NCBI GenBank assembly: GCA_046351215.1
Contig: JAXLYX010000006.1
Span: forward strand, 248,001 to 312,000
Direction: 5' to 3'
Source: JAXLYX01 sp046351215
GTDB taxonomy: Bacteria; Myxococcota_A; Polyangia; Polyangiales; Houyiibacteriaceae
Length of the DNA: 64,000 nt
Part shown: positions 1-8,038 of the stretch, one piece after another
How the letters are laid out: every line of letters starts with the position of its first letter
Numbering within the stretch: the first letter of the stretch is position 1
Program-made: the position numbers and the translations under genes
Notes under the pieces: generated by a model
What the model was told of the DNA's origin: nothing
The model's input: only the letters and a program-made list of their open reading frames with translations
Database searches by the model: none

Positions 1-296
1 AGCGGCACCGTGATGTCGATGAGGATCTTGCCGGAGAGCGCCTCCTTGAGCCCTCCGAGCGTCGATGCGTGCGCGCCGTACGGCACGGTGAGCAGCACGA
101 TGTCCGCGTCGGCGACGCAGCCCGCGTTGTCGGCTCCCTGGATGGTCACGCCGGCGCGCTCCGAGAGCTCCTTCGCCTTCTCGGCGGCGCGCGCAGCATC
201 GCGCGAGCCGATCGTCACCTGATGTCCAGCCTTCGCCCAGCGCTGGGCGATGCCCGTGCCTTCGCGTCCCGTGCCGCCGATGATGCCGATCTTCAT
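1..296 (-). CDS. NADPH-dependent F420 reductase-like protein (partial, N-terminal part)
   Basis: This is the first 98 residues of a Rossmann-fold reductase that runs off the left edge. The start MKIGIIGGTGREGTGIA has the GGTGxxGxG dinucleotide-binding loop. It is followed by AGHQVTIGSRD, the basic patch expected for NADP(H), and ADIVLLTVPYGAH. This order is typical of F420H2:NADP+ oxidoreductases (FNO/NpdG), which pass hydride between coenzyme F420 and NADP. Only part of the protein is visible, so related NAD(P)-binding families are possible. It is transcribed away from the wax-ester synthase gene and shares its 5' region, which holds a KstR-type palindrome. Confidence 0.7.
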   Translation of the reverse strand, partial: MKIGIIGGTGREGTGIAQRWAKAGHQVTIGSRDAARAAEKAKELSERAGVTIQGADNAGCVADADIVLLTVPYGAHASTLGGLKEALSGKILIDITVP

Positions 297-366
297 GTCT
301 CTCTCCTGCCTCGTGGGGCGGCAGTGTAGAGCGGAATCCCCCGCTCGTCCGCCCGTTGCGCGAAGG

Positions 367-380
367 TAGAACGTGTTTCA
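367..380. promoter_or_regulatory. KstR-type operator, site A
   Basis: TAGAACGTGTTTCA fits the TnnAACnnGTTnnA palindrome described for the mycobacterial sterol regulator KstR. It lies between the divergent F420-reductase-like gene and the wax-ester synthase gene, about 118 bp before the latter's start. The same palindrome recurs at four other promoter regions here. Binding is inferred. Confidence 0.7.
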
Positions 381-497
381 TTCTTCGTCCCGAAGGGTCA
401 TCCGAGCGCTTGGCCGCGCCGGGTGAATCCGCTACGAATCACGCTCTGGGCACGGGCCGACCCGCTCGCGCTCGCCTATCGCTTCGGGGGAACGCGA

Positions 498-1943
498 ATG
501 GAACGCCTCTCGGGACTCGACGCCTCGTTCTTGTATCTCGAGACGCCGCAGATGCACATGCACGTAGCGATGGCGGCGCTGCTCGATCCGAGCGGCATGC
601 CGGGCGGCTACTCGTTCGACCGGATCCAGCGGCTCATCTCGAACCGGGTCCACCGGCTGCCGCCGTTCCGCCGGAAGCTCGTGCGCGTGCCCTTCGACCT
701 CGACCATCCGATGTGGGTCGAGGATCCCGACTTCGACATCATCCACCACGTGCGACGCGTCGCGTGCCCGGCGCCGGGCGGGCGCAAGGAGTTCGGCGAG
801 ATCTGCGGCCGCATCAACAGCACGCCGCTCGATCGCTCCCGTCCGCTGTGGGAGGTCTGGGTGATCGAGGGCCTCGAGGACGGTCGGGTCGCGATCGTGG
901 CCAAGGTGCACCACGCGGCCGTCGACGGACAGCTCGGCGCCCAGCTGCTCGTGCAGCTCTTCAGCCTGAACCCGAATCCACACGAGGAGGACGTCCCGGG
1001 CGTGATCGTGGCCGAGAAGGTGCCGACCGACGGCGACCTCGTCCGCGAGGCGATCACCCGGCGGATCCGTCAGCCCAAGGACATGGTCGGGCTCGCTCGT
1101 CGGACGGTGCAGAACGTCCTCGACGTCGTCGAGCGTCGGCAGTCGAACGAAGGCCCCGTGGGAGCCACTCCCCTCACGGCGCCCCGCACCAATTTCAACG
1201 GCGCGATCACGGCGCGGCGCAACGCGGCGTTCACCCGCGTGAAGCTCGAGGGCATCAAGGACATCAAGAACGCCTTCGGTTGCACCGTCAACGATGTCGT
1301 CCTCGCGATCTCGGCCGGCGCGCTGCGCCGCTACCTCGACGGGCGGAACGAGCTGCCGAGGGATCCGCTCATCGCGTGCTGCCCGGTGTCGGTCGCGGCC
1401 GTCCCGGGCCGTGCGAAGGGGGCCAACCACGTCTCCGGCATGTTCGTCTCGCTCGCGACCCACGTCGACGATCCCGTCGAGCGTCTGCGGGTGATCCGCA
1501 GCACGACGGTCGGGGCCAAGGAGGAGCACAACGCCATCGGCGCGAACATGCTCCAGAGCTGGGCGGAGTTCGCCGCGCCCACGACGTTCAGCCTCGCGGC
1601 GAGGTTCTACACGCGGCTCAAGCTCGCCGACCGCCATCGGCCGGTCCTGAACCTCGTGATCTCGAACGTGCCCGGTCCGCCGTTCCCCATCTACCTGGCG
1701 GGCGCGAAGCTCGTCGCGGCCTATCCGATGGGGCCCGTGATGGAGGGTGCGGGCCTGAACATCACCGTGATGAGCTACTGCGGTTCGGTGGACTTCGGCT
1801 TCATGGTCGCCTCGAACCTCGTCCCCGACGTCTGGGATCTCGCCGACGCGGTGCATCCCGCCTTCGAGGAGCTGCTCGCCGCGGCCCAGACGCATCGGCT
1901 GAAGCAGCGCTCCGTCGAAGAGCCCGCCCCCGCCGTCGACTGA
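498..1943 (+). CDS. Wax ester synthase / acyl-CoA:diacylglycerol acyltransferase (WS/DGAT)
   Basis: The 481-residue protein belongs to the bifunctional WS/DGAT family, which esterifies fatty alcohols or diacylglycerol with acyl-CoA to make neutral storage lipid. The N-terminus MERLSGLDASFLYLE is the family signature. The catalytic HHxxxDG motif is at residues 138-144 (HHAAVDG), preceded by PLWEVWVIEGL. The ATG at 498 follows a GGGGGA ribosome site; an upstream in-frame ATG would add 25 residues outside the family start. The 14-bp KstR-type palindrome upstream suggests co-regulation with steroid catabolism, so carbon from sterol side chains may be stored as wax esters or triacylglycerol. That link is inference. 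Confidence 0.9.
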   Translation: MERLSGLDASFLYLETPQMHMHVAMAALLDPSGMPGGYSFDRIQRLISNRVHRLPPFRRKLVRVPFDLDHPMWVEDPDFDIIHHVRRVACPAPGGRKEFGEICGRINSTPLDRSRPLWEVWVIEGLEDGRVAIVAKVHHAAVDGQLGAQLLVQLFSLNPNPHEEDVPGVIVAEKVPTDGDLVREAITRRIRQPKDMVGLARRTVQNVLDVVERRQSNEGPVGATPLTAPRTNFNGAITARRNAAFTRVKLEGIKDIKNAFGCTVNDVVLAISAGALRRYLDGRNELPRDPLIACCPVSVAAVPGRAKGANHVSGMFVSLATHVDDPVERLRVIRSTTVGAKEEHNAIGANMLQSWAEFAAPTTFSLAARFYTRLKLADRHRPVLNLVISNVPGPPFPIYLAGAKLVAAYPMGPVMEGAGLNITVMSYCGSVDFGFMVASNLVPDVWDLADAVHPAFEELLAAAQTHRLKQRSVEEPAPAVD

Positions 1944-1952
1944 GCCCTCGTC

Positions 1953-3086
1953 TCAGATCCCGACGGCCGGGTCCGCCTGGGGCGCCGGGATCGGCGTCTC
2001 GGCCGAGACACGGTTCCGGCCCCGGTGCTTCGAGACGTAGAGCGCGTGGTCGGCGCGCGCGAGCAGCGAGGTCAGGGTGTCGTCGTGGCGCAGGGTGGCT
2101 ACGCCGAAGCTCGCCGTCACCTCCGGCAGGCCAGGCGCCCGATCGTTCGCCAACGCGGCGCGGAGCCGCTCGGCGAGGCCGATCGCCGTGGACGCATCGG
2201 CCCCGTACGCGAGCACGAGGAACTCCTCCCCGCCGAACCGACCGAGGTCGTCTCCCGACCGGAGGGAGCCCCCCACGACCTCCACGACCCTCCGGAGGAC
2301 GGCATCGCCCGTGGCGTGCCCCAGCGTGTCGTTGATCTTCTTGAAGTGGTCGATGTCGAAGAGCACGACGGAGAAGGTCCGGGTCGCGCGGGCGCTGCGG
2401 TCGAGCTCCTTCTGGCAGGCTGCGAGGATCTGCCGGCGATTCGCGATGCCCGTGAGCTCGTCGGTATGGGCGATGCGCGCGTAGAGGTTCCGCTCGGTGC
2501 GCTCGCGCGCGAGCGCCTCCTTCGTCCGCGCGAGGAAGTAGAGCAGGGCGATCATGACCGCGTTCGACACGCCGAACCCCTGCACGAGGGCATTCCAATC
2601 GGCCGCCGAGACCGTCGTCGGATCCCGCATCAGGGTGAACGAGCCGAGCAGCGCGACCTCGGCCGCGTAGAGCGCGAGCGCCGCCGGCACCGCGGTCCGC
2701 GTGTCGAGCGCCATGAACGCGAACACGAAGAGCGTCGCGTTCCAGGGCTCGAAATCGGCGAGCACCTCGCGGATCGAGCCCTCGAGCGGGAAGAGCCAGA
2801 GCTGCGCGGCGATGCGGAGCACGAAGACGGTGCCCGCGCCGAGGTAGACGCCTGCCTCGAGCTTGCGCAGATCGACGCTGCCCATGCGGAAGACGAACGC
2901 GAGCGCGAGGGCGCCGAGCGCGACGGCCGGACCGAAGACGAAGCGCAGCACGGGCGATCCGGGGAACGCGTCGCTGACGAAGTACGCGAAGAGCGCGGCG
3001 AGGCCGGCGATCGTCGTGGCGATCGCGTAGAGGTTCCGCTTCAACGCCTCGAGCTTGGCGGATCGCTCGCTGGGCACGTCGTTCAT
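1953..3086 (-). CDS. Membrane-bound diguanylate cyclase (GGDEF)
   Basis: The protein (377 residues) has about five or six hydrophobic segments in its first 190 residues, then a C-terminal GGDEF domain. The active-site GGEEF is at about residues 285-289, and the RxxD inhibitory site (RSGD) sits five residues before it, so product inhibition by c-di-GMP is likely. DIDHFKKINDTLGH is the canonical metal/nucleotide motif. No EAL domain is present. The start MNDVPSE is chosen over one ten codons upstream because the extra residues look like translated non-coding sequence. It converges on the WS/DGAT gene with only 9 bp between stops. Confidence 0.9.
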   Translation of the reverse strand: MNDVPSERSAKLEALKRNLYAIATTIAGLAALFAYFVSDAFPGSPVLRFVFGPAVALGALALAFVFRMGSVDLRKLEAGVYLGAGTVFVLRIAAQLWLFPLEGSIREVLADFEPWNATLFVFAFMALDTRTAVPAALALYAAEVALLGSFTLMRDPTTVSAADWNALVQGFGVSNAVMIALLYFLARTKEALARERTERNLYARIAHTDELTGIANRRQILAACQKELDRSARATRTFSVVLFDIDHFKKINDTLGHATGDAVLRRVVEVVGGSLRSGDDLGRFGGEEFLVLAYGADASTAIGLAERLRAALANDRAPGLPEVTASFGVATLRHDDTLTSLLARADHALYVSKHRGRNRVSAETPIPAPQADPAVGI

Positions 3087-3185
3087 CGCGCACCCGGAGC
3101 GTACAGGACGCGGCATCGCGGCGCAGCCTGGCGGAGCGCGATCCCGTTCGCTACGCGCCGCGGAATCCCGCGGTCTCGGGCGTAA

Positions 3186-4211
3186 TCACGCACCCTCGAG
3201 GAGGAACTCGAGGACGATGCGATTGTATTCGCGCGCCTTCTCCTGGTTCGGCGCATGGGCCGTTCCCGGGATCACGTGGAGGCGGGCGTTCTTCCCGATG
3301 CGCGCCTGCAGGCGCTTTCCGAGCCGGACGGGGAAGATGGCGTCGTGCTCGCCCCAGAGGACCAGCGTCTCGACGTCGACCTTCCGATCCTCGAGCTCGG
3401 GGGACTCGATCCGGTCGGTGAGCGCGCGCATGACGAGCCGCTTCTCCTCCGCGTGCGGGATGAAGAAGCGATGGTAGGCGTCCGGGAGCGCGAAGCGGGG
3501 CACGTAGGGCGGCCTGTGCCAGGCGACCCCGAAGAGCCGGGGCACGTGGTCGGGGCCCTCGGGCACGAGGATGTCCGCGATCTCGCGCACGCGGAAGCGC
3601 TCGAGCAGGTCGTGGTGGTCCTCGTGCTTCATCACGGGGCCGGGGCTGTTCGAGATCACGACCTTCCGGACCCGATGCCCGAACCGTGACGCGAGCTCGA
3701 AGGCGACGAGGCCCCCGAACGAGATCCCCACGACGTCGCAGCGGGCGATCCCGTACCGGTCGAGGAGCTGGAGCACGGTGTCGAGCTGGTGATCGAGCGA
3801 GACGTCGCCGGAATGCGAGTGGCTCCGGCCGAAGTAGAGCAGGTCGGGGACGATCAGCCGTCGGTGCTTCGAGAGCTCGTGGACCTGGTTCCACCACTGC
3901 CACTTGGCGTCGGCGCCGAAGCCCTGGAGGAGCAGGAGCGGCGGCTTGTCCCCGCCGGCGACGAAGGCGTGCATCGTGCCGTTGGGGAGGTCGACGTGAT
4001 GCGGCCTTAGCCCGTGCAGTCGGAACCAGGCTTCGAGCGCGAGCTCGGGCACGTGCAGCGGGCGCACGAGGTCGGCGAGCTTCTTCTTCGCGTAGGCGCC
4101 GAGCGCCCGCGCCTCCCCGGCCGCACGCGAGGGCACGTGCAGCGTGGGGAGGGGAAGGGCGCTCCTCGGCGCCGAGGGGAGGGGGAACGTGTGGGGTACG
4201 GCTTGGGTCAC
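3186..4211 (-). CDS. Alpha/beta-fold hydrolase
   Basis: This 341-residue alpha/beta hydrolase has the nucleophile elbow GISFGG (Ser164), an acid in LWGEHDAIFP and a histidine in IPGTAHAPNQ, so the triad is complete. The loop after beta-3 reads LLLQGFG instead of the usual HG oxyanion motif, resembling C-C bond hydrolases and dehalogenases more than classical esterases. GTG is the start (V as M, then TQAVPH), with AGG ahead of it. It lies 40 bp after ipdF on the same strand and is probably the last gene of the HIP operon. The substrate is unknown; a CoA-thioester or ring-cleavage product is plausible. Confidence 0.8.
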   Translation of the reverse strand: MTQAVPHTFPLPSAPRSALPLPTLHVPSRAAGEARALGAYAKKKLADLVRPLHVPELALEAWFRLHGLRPHHVDLPNGTMHAFVAGGDKPPLLLLQGFGADAKWQWWNQVHELSKHRRLIVPDLLYFGRSHSHSGDVSLDHQLDTVLQLLDRYGIARCDVVGISFGGLVAFELASRFGHRVRKVVISNSPGPVMKHEDHHDLLERFRVREIADILVPEGPDHVPRLFGVAWHRPPYVPRFALPDAYHRFFIPHAEEKRLVMRALTDRIESPELEDRKVDVETLVLWGEHDAIFPVRLGKRLQARIGKNARLHVIPGTAHAPNQEKAREYNRIVLEFLLEGA

Positions 4212-4251
4212 GACGGCCTCCGGGGATCCCGGGACAGCCTCCCCACGCGCG

Positions 4252-5034
4252 TCAGGCGTGCTGGCTGCTGACCGAGAGGACTTCTCCCGTCATGTACGAC
4301 GAATAGTCGCTCGCGAGGAAGATCATGACATTCGCGATCTCCCAGGGCTCGGCGCCGCGGCCGAAGGCCTCGCGCCTCATGAGCTCCTCGAGGAGGCCCG
4401 GCGGGGTCACCTTCGCGAGGAAGGGATGCATCGCGAGGCTCGGCGCCACGGCGTTGATGCGGATGCTCGCCTCGGCGGCCTCGATCGCGGCGCAGCGCGT
4501 GAAAGCCATCACGCCGGCCTTCGCCGCGGCGTAGTGGGCCTGGCCCTCCTGCGCGCGCCAGCCGAGGACGGAGGCGTTGTTCACGATCGCGCCCGTCTTG
4601 CGGGGGATCATGTGCTTGAGCGCGGCGCGGGTGCAGCGGAAGCAGCTGTTCATCGTCACGTCCACGACCAGGTTCCACTGGTCGTCGGTCATGTCGACGA
4701 CGCGCGCGTGGCCGCCGAGGCCGGCGTTGTTCATCAGCACGTCGACGTGCCCCATCTCGCGGATGGCGAGCTCGAACATGCGATCGATCTCGTCCTGCTT
4801 CGTGACGTTGCAGACGACGGTCTTCGGGACGAGGCCGGTCTCGCTCGCGATGGCCTCCGCGGCCTCCGCGAGGCGACGCTCGTGCATGTCGCTGATCACG
4901 AGCGCGGCCGCGCCCTCTTCGGCGCAGCGCTTCGCGGTGGAGAAGCCGATCCCCGTGCCGGCGGCGGCGGTGACGAGGACGGTCTTGCCTTCGAGGAGCT
5001 TGTGCCCCTTCACGTACTGCGGAACGAGGCTCAT
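4252..5034 (-). CDS. ipdF: IpdF-like hydroxysteroid SDR (HIP pathway)
   Basis: A short-chain dehydrogenase of 260 residues. The cofactor loop is VTAAAGTGIG rather than the usual TGxxxGIG, and the catalytic segment is NNASVLGWRAQ followed by HYAAAKAGVMA. These unusual strings match what I recall of mycobacterial IpdF (Rv3559c), an SDR that oxidises the 5-hydroxyl of HIP-derived CoA thioesters during C/D-ring breakdown. The gene begins 1 bp after the ipdE1 stop, so the two are co-transcribed. The missing second Gly of the common SDR motif is a subfamily trait, not damage. Confidence 0.88.
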   Translation of the reverse strand: MSLVPQYVKGHKLLEGKTVLVTAAAGTGIGFSTAKRCAEEGAAALVISDMHERRLAEAAEAIASETGLVPKTVVCNVTKQDEIDRMFELAIREMGHVDVLMNNAGLGGHARVVDMTDDQWNLVVDVTMNSCFRCTRAALKHMIPRKTGAIVNNASVLGWRAQEGQAHYAAAKAGVMAFTRCAAIEAAEASIRINAVAPSLAMHPFLAKVTPPGLLEELMRREAFGRGAEPWEIANVMIFLASDYSSYMTGEVLSVSSQHA

Positions 5035-5035
5035 G

Positions 5036-6214
5036 TCAGCGGCCCTCCCGGGGCAGGCCGAGCCCGCGCTCGGCGATGATGTTGCGCTGGATCTCGTTCG
5101 ATCCCGCGTAGATGGTGTCGGAGCGCGCGAAGAGCGCCGCCTTCTGGATGGGCCAGAGCTCGTACGGCGCGAAGGACTCCGCGATCTCGCCCTCGGGGCC
5201 GAGGACGTCGAGCGCGAGCTTGCCGAAGTCGCGGTGCCAGTTCGACCAGTAGAGCTTCGCGATGAGCTGGTCGCGCGTGAGCTCGCTGCCCTGGTTCGAG
5301 AGGATGCGCAGGGCGTTGAGGCGCATGATCTTGAGGCGGATCCACGCGTCCGCGAGCTTCTGGCGGTAGACGGGATCGTTCGCCTTGCCGTTCTTCTTGG
5401 CGGCCGCGGCGACGAGCTCGAACTCCTGCTCGAAGAACGCCTGCTGACCGAGCGTCGAGGCACCGCGCTCGAAGGCGAGGGTTCCCATCGCGACCTTCCA
5501 GCCGTTCCCGACGCCGCCCACGACGTTCTCCTTCGGGCACTTCGCGCCGTCGAAGAAGACCTCGGCGAACTCGGCGCCGCCCGTGATCTGGACGATCGGG
5601 CGGATCTCGATCCCCGGCTGGTCCATGGGGACGAGGAGGTACGAGATCCCCTTGTGACGCGTCGACTCGGGGTCGGTGCGCGCGAGGACGAAGCACCACT
5701 GGGACCAGGGAGCGAGGGAGGTCCAGATCTTCTGGCCCTCGATCACCCACTCGTCGCCGACGAGGCGGGCCTTCGTGGAGATCCCGGCGAGGTCCGAGCC
5801 CGCGCCCGGCTCGGAGTAGCCCTGGCACCAGAGCTCCTCGCCGGCGAGGATCGGCGGGAGGAACCGCTTCTTCTGCTCCTCCGTGCCGAAGTGGATGATC
5901 GTCGGACCGAGCAGGGTCTCGCCGACGTGACCGATGCGGCCGGGAGCGCGCGCACGCACGTACTCCTCGTTCCAGATCGTCTCCTCGATCACGCTGAGAC
6001 CGCGCCCGCCGGCTTCCTTGGGCCAGCCGACGCAGTTCCAGCCGGCCTTGCCCATGACCTTGCCCCACTCGATGCGGAGGTCGACTTCGTAGTCCTCGTC
6101 GCCCGGTCCGCCGCGACCGAGGAGCTTGGCGAACTTCCCGGTGAGGTTCGATTCGAGCCACTCGCGGGCTTCGCGTCGGAAGGCTTCCTGCTCGGGGGTG
6201 AACTTCAGATCCAT
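5036..6214 (-). CDS. ipdE1: Acyl-CoA dehydrogenase alpha subunit IpdE1 (FadE30-like)
   Basis: The 392-residue protein resembles mycobacterial FadE30, the alpha subunit of the alpha2beta2 IpdE1-IpdE2 dehydrogenase that starts beta-oxidation of the HIP propionate side chain as 5-OH-HIP-CoA. Visible motifs are LWCQGYSEPGAGSDLA, GQKIWTSLA, QITGGAEFAEVFF and the C-terminal IYAGSNEIQRNI. The glutamate seen in MCAD's YEG is replaced here (YAG), but a Glu is present in AFERG, the LCAD/IVD-type base position. Its ATG overlaps the stop of the preceding dimeric-barrel gene (TGATG). Its partner IpdE2 lies one gene upstream. Confidence 0.9.
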   Translation of the reverse strand: MDLKFTPEQEAFRREAREWLESNLTGKFAKLLGRGGPGDEDYEVDLRIEWGKVMGKAGWNCVGWPKEAGGRGLSVIEETIWNEEYVRARAPGRIGHVGETLLGPTIIHFGTEEQKKRFLPPILAGEELWCQGYSEPGAGSDLAGISTKARLVGDEWVIEGQKIWTSLAPWSQWCFVLARTDPESTRHKGISYLLVPMDQPGIEIRPIVQITGGAEFAEVFFDGAKCPKENVVGGVGNGWKVAMGTLAFERGASTLGQQAFFEQEFELVAAAAKKNGKANDPVYRQKLADAWIRLKIMRLNALRILSNQGSELTRDQLIAKLYWSNWHRDFGKLALDVLGPEGEIAESFAPYELWPIQKAALFARSDTIYAGSNEIQRNIIAERGLGLPREGR

Positions 6215-6852
6215 CACAGCACCGTCGGGTGGGAGAAGAGTCGCTCGTAGGTGAAGACGTGACGCACGGCGCAGGCATCGGTCATCGTCCGATCGCGCTC
6301 GGGCCACTCGAGATAGGAACGGAAGGTGTCGGGCTCGCTTCCCTCGGTTTCGTAGAGGGCTGCGAACTCCGGCAGATCGCCGGCGACGCGGTGGTAGCGA
6401 CGGCCCGCGAAGTACTTGCCGGAGCGGAGGACGTCGGCCGCGTGGTGCTCGTCGTACCAGCGATGGAACTCGGGGAGCCTCGCGGGGTCGGGGCAGTCCG
6501 TGAGCCCGACGAGGAGCCCACGCGTCGTCCGTCCCGGGAGGGCGCGTGGAAGGCCCGAGAGGGGCGCGAAGACGCCCGAGCCGAGACGCCCGAGCGCGTC
6601 GTGGTCGTCGAGGCGCGCCAGCGCGGCGGCCGCGGCCATCGTGTCGACGGCCTCGAAGACCGTGAGGAAGCGCGGATGCGAGAGACCGCCCTTGGCCCAC
6701 GGCGCGACGAAGGCGACGACCGCGGACGCGTGCCCCGGAGAGACCGCGGCCCCCGCGCGCGCACGCATCCACGCGACCACCTCGGCCTCGCGGGAGGCGA
6801 CGATCAGGTCCTCGAGGACGATCGCGATCGCGGCGGGTTCGCGGCCTTCCAT
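6214..6852 (-). CDS. Dimeric alpha/beta-barrel (EthD-like) protein, tandem-domain, unknown function
   Basis: A 212-residue protein I cannot match to a known steroid enzyme. The C-terminal half (from about residue 110) reads LLVGLTDCPDP, HRWYDEHHAADVL, RRYHRVAG and FAALYETEG. This is the layout of EthD/ABM-type dimeric alpha/beta barrels, with the WYDxHH stretch at the usual pocket. The N-terminal half has a similar strand-helix-strand rhythm but lacks the WYDEHH residues, so it looks like an internal duplication with one degenerate copy. The gene is locked between ipdE2 and ipdE1 with a 1-bp gap and a 1-nt overlap. A role in the same step is likely but unproven. Confidence 0.65.
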   Translation of the reverse strand: MEGREPAAIAIVLEDLIVASREAEVVAWMRARAGAAVSPGHASAVVAFVAPWAKGGLSHPRFLTVFEAVDTMAAAAALARLDDHDALGRLGSGVFAPLSGLPRALPGRTTRGLLVGLTDCPDPARLPEFHRWYDEHHAADVLRSGKYFAGRRYHRVAGDLPEFAALYETEGSEPDTFRSYLEWPERDRTMTDACAVRHVFTYERLFSHPTVL

Positions 6853-6853
6853 C

Positions 6854-7993
6854 TCAGAGACCGATCTCGCGAGCGACGATCTCGCGGTGATGGGTCGCGT
6901 CCCCGAGGAGGGTCTCGCTCGACTTCGCCCGCTTGAAGAAGAGGGGCGCGTCGTGCTCCCAGGTGAAGCCGATGCCGCCGTGGATCTGGATCGACTCGGC
7001 CGCGCACTGGAAGTACGCGTCCGAGCAGTAGGCCTTCGCGAGGGCCGCCGCCTCGGCGAGCTCGGGGCCGCCGATCGCGGCCACCGCGTTCGCGTAGTAC
7101 GCCGCGGAGCGGGCCGACTCGACGAGCAGGAGCATGTTCGCGGCCATGTGCTGGATGGCCTGGAACGAGCCGATCGGACGACCGAACTGCTTGCGGACCT
7201 TCGCGTACTCGACGGCGAGGTCGAGGCAGGCCTCGGCGCCGCCGACCTGCTCGGCCGCGAGGGCCGCCGCGGCGCGGTCGAGCACGAGGCGCAGCGACTT
7301 CCACGCGGCGCCCTCCTCGCCGAGGCGAGCCGACGCCGGGATCCGGACGCCGTCGAGGACGAGCTCGGCCTGACGGCGGGTCGTGTCGATGGTGGGGAGC
7401 ATCGTGCGGGAGAGGCCCGGGGTGTCGCCGGCGAGCGCGAAGACCGAGACGCCCTCGTCGCCCTTCGAGCCGGGCGTCCGCGCCGCGACCAGGACGAGGC
7501 CCGCCGTGTGCCCGTCGAGGACGTAGCGCTTCGTGCCCGAGAGCACGTAGTCCGAGCCGTCCTTGGTCGCGGTCGCCTCGATCGCGCTCGAGTCCCAGCG
7601 GCCGTTCGCCTCGGTGAAGGCGAGGGTGGCCGTGAGCTCGCCGGCCGCGATGCTCGGGAGGTACTGCTTCTTCTGCTCCTCGGTGCCCGCCTCGAGGAGC
7701 GTCGCGACACCGAGGCAGACCGTCGAGAAGAAGGGGCCGCAGTAGAGGTGGCGGCCCATCTCCTCGAGGAGCGGGACGAGGTCGACCGGTCCGAGCCCGA
7801 GCCCGTCGTACTCCTCCGGGATCACGAGCGCGACCCAGCCGAGCTCGGTCGCGATCTTCGACCAGACCTCGGGGTCGTAGCCGAGCTCGGTCGTCATCGC
7901 CGCGCGGACCTTCTCGGAGGAGGACTCGGTGGCGAGGAAGCGCCGCGCGGACTTGCGGAGCTCGTTCTGCTCGTCGGTGAATGCGAAGTTCAT
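6854..7993 (-). CDS. ipdE2: Acyl-CoA dehydrogenase beta subunit, IpdE2-like (FadE33-like)
   Basis: The 379-residue subunit carries the FAD-contact motif KVRKQFGRPIGSFQ and the C-terminal IHGGIGFTWEHD, but its position aligned with the alpha-subunit catalytic Glu is Asp (LVLDRAAA). It also lacks the SEPGAGSD and NEIQRN strings of the alpha subunit. This complementary split is what the architecturally distinct alpha2beta2 steroid dehydrogenases show. Pairing with IpdE1 rests on adjacency and on these features. In mycobacteria the two genes sit in divergent operons; here they share one. The symbol is by role; FadE33 itself is shorter as I recall. Confidence 0.75.
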   Translation of the reverse strand: MNFAFTDEQNELRKSARRFLATESSSEKVRAAMTTELGYDPEVWSKIATELGWVALVIPEEYDGLGLGPVDLVPLLEEMGRHLYCGPFFSTVCLGVATLLEAGTEEQKKQYLPSIAAGELTATLAFTEANGRWDSSAIEATATKDGSDYVLSGTKRYVLDGHTAGLVLVAARTPGSKGDEGVSVFALAGDTPGLSRTMLPTIDTTRRQAELVLDGVRIPASARLGEEGAAWKSLRLVLDRAAAALAAEQVGGAEACLDLAVEYAKVRKQFGRPIGSFQAIQHMAANMLLLVESARSAAYYANAVAAIGGPELAEAAALAKAYCSDAYFQCAAESIQIHGGIGFTWEHDAPLFFKRAKSSETLLGDATHHREIVAREIGL

Positions 7994-8038
7994 GGCACAA
8001 CCTTCGTAGGGCTCGGAGACGGACGCGGGAGCGGGGTA

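Noticed and set aside
356..2335. A 659-codon open frame on the plus strand
   Set aside because: Its translation is Arg/Ala/Pro-rich shadow sequence across the WS/DGAT gene and the opposite strand of the GGDEF gene; high GC makes long spurious frames common here.
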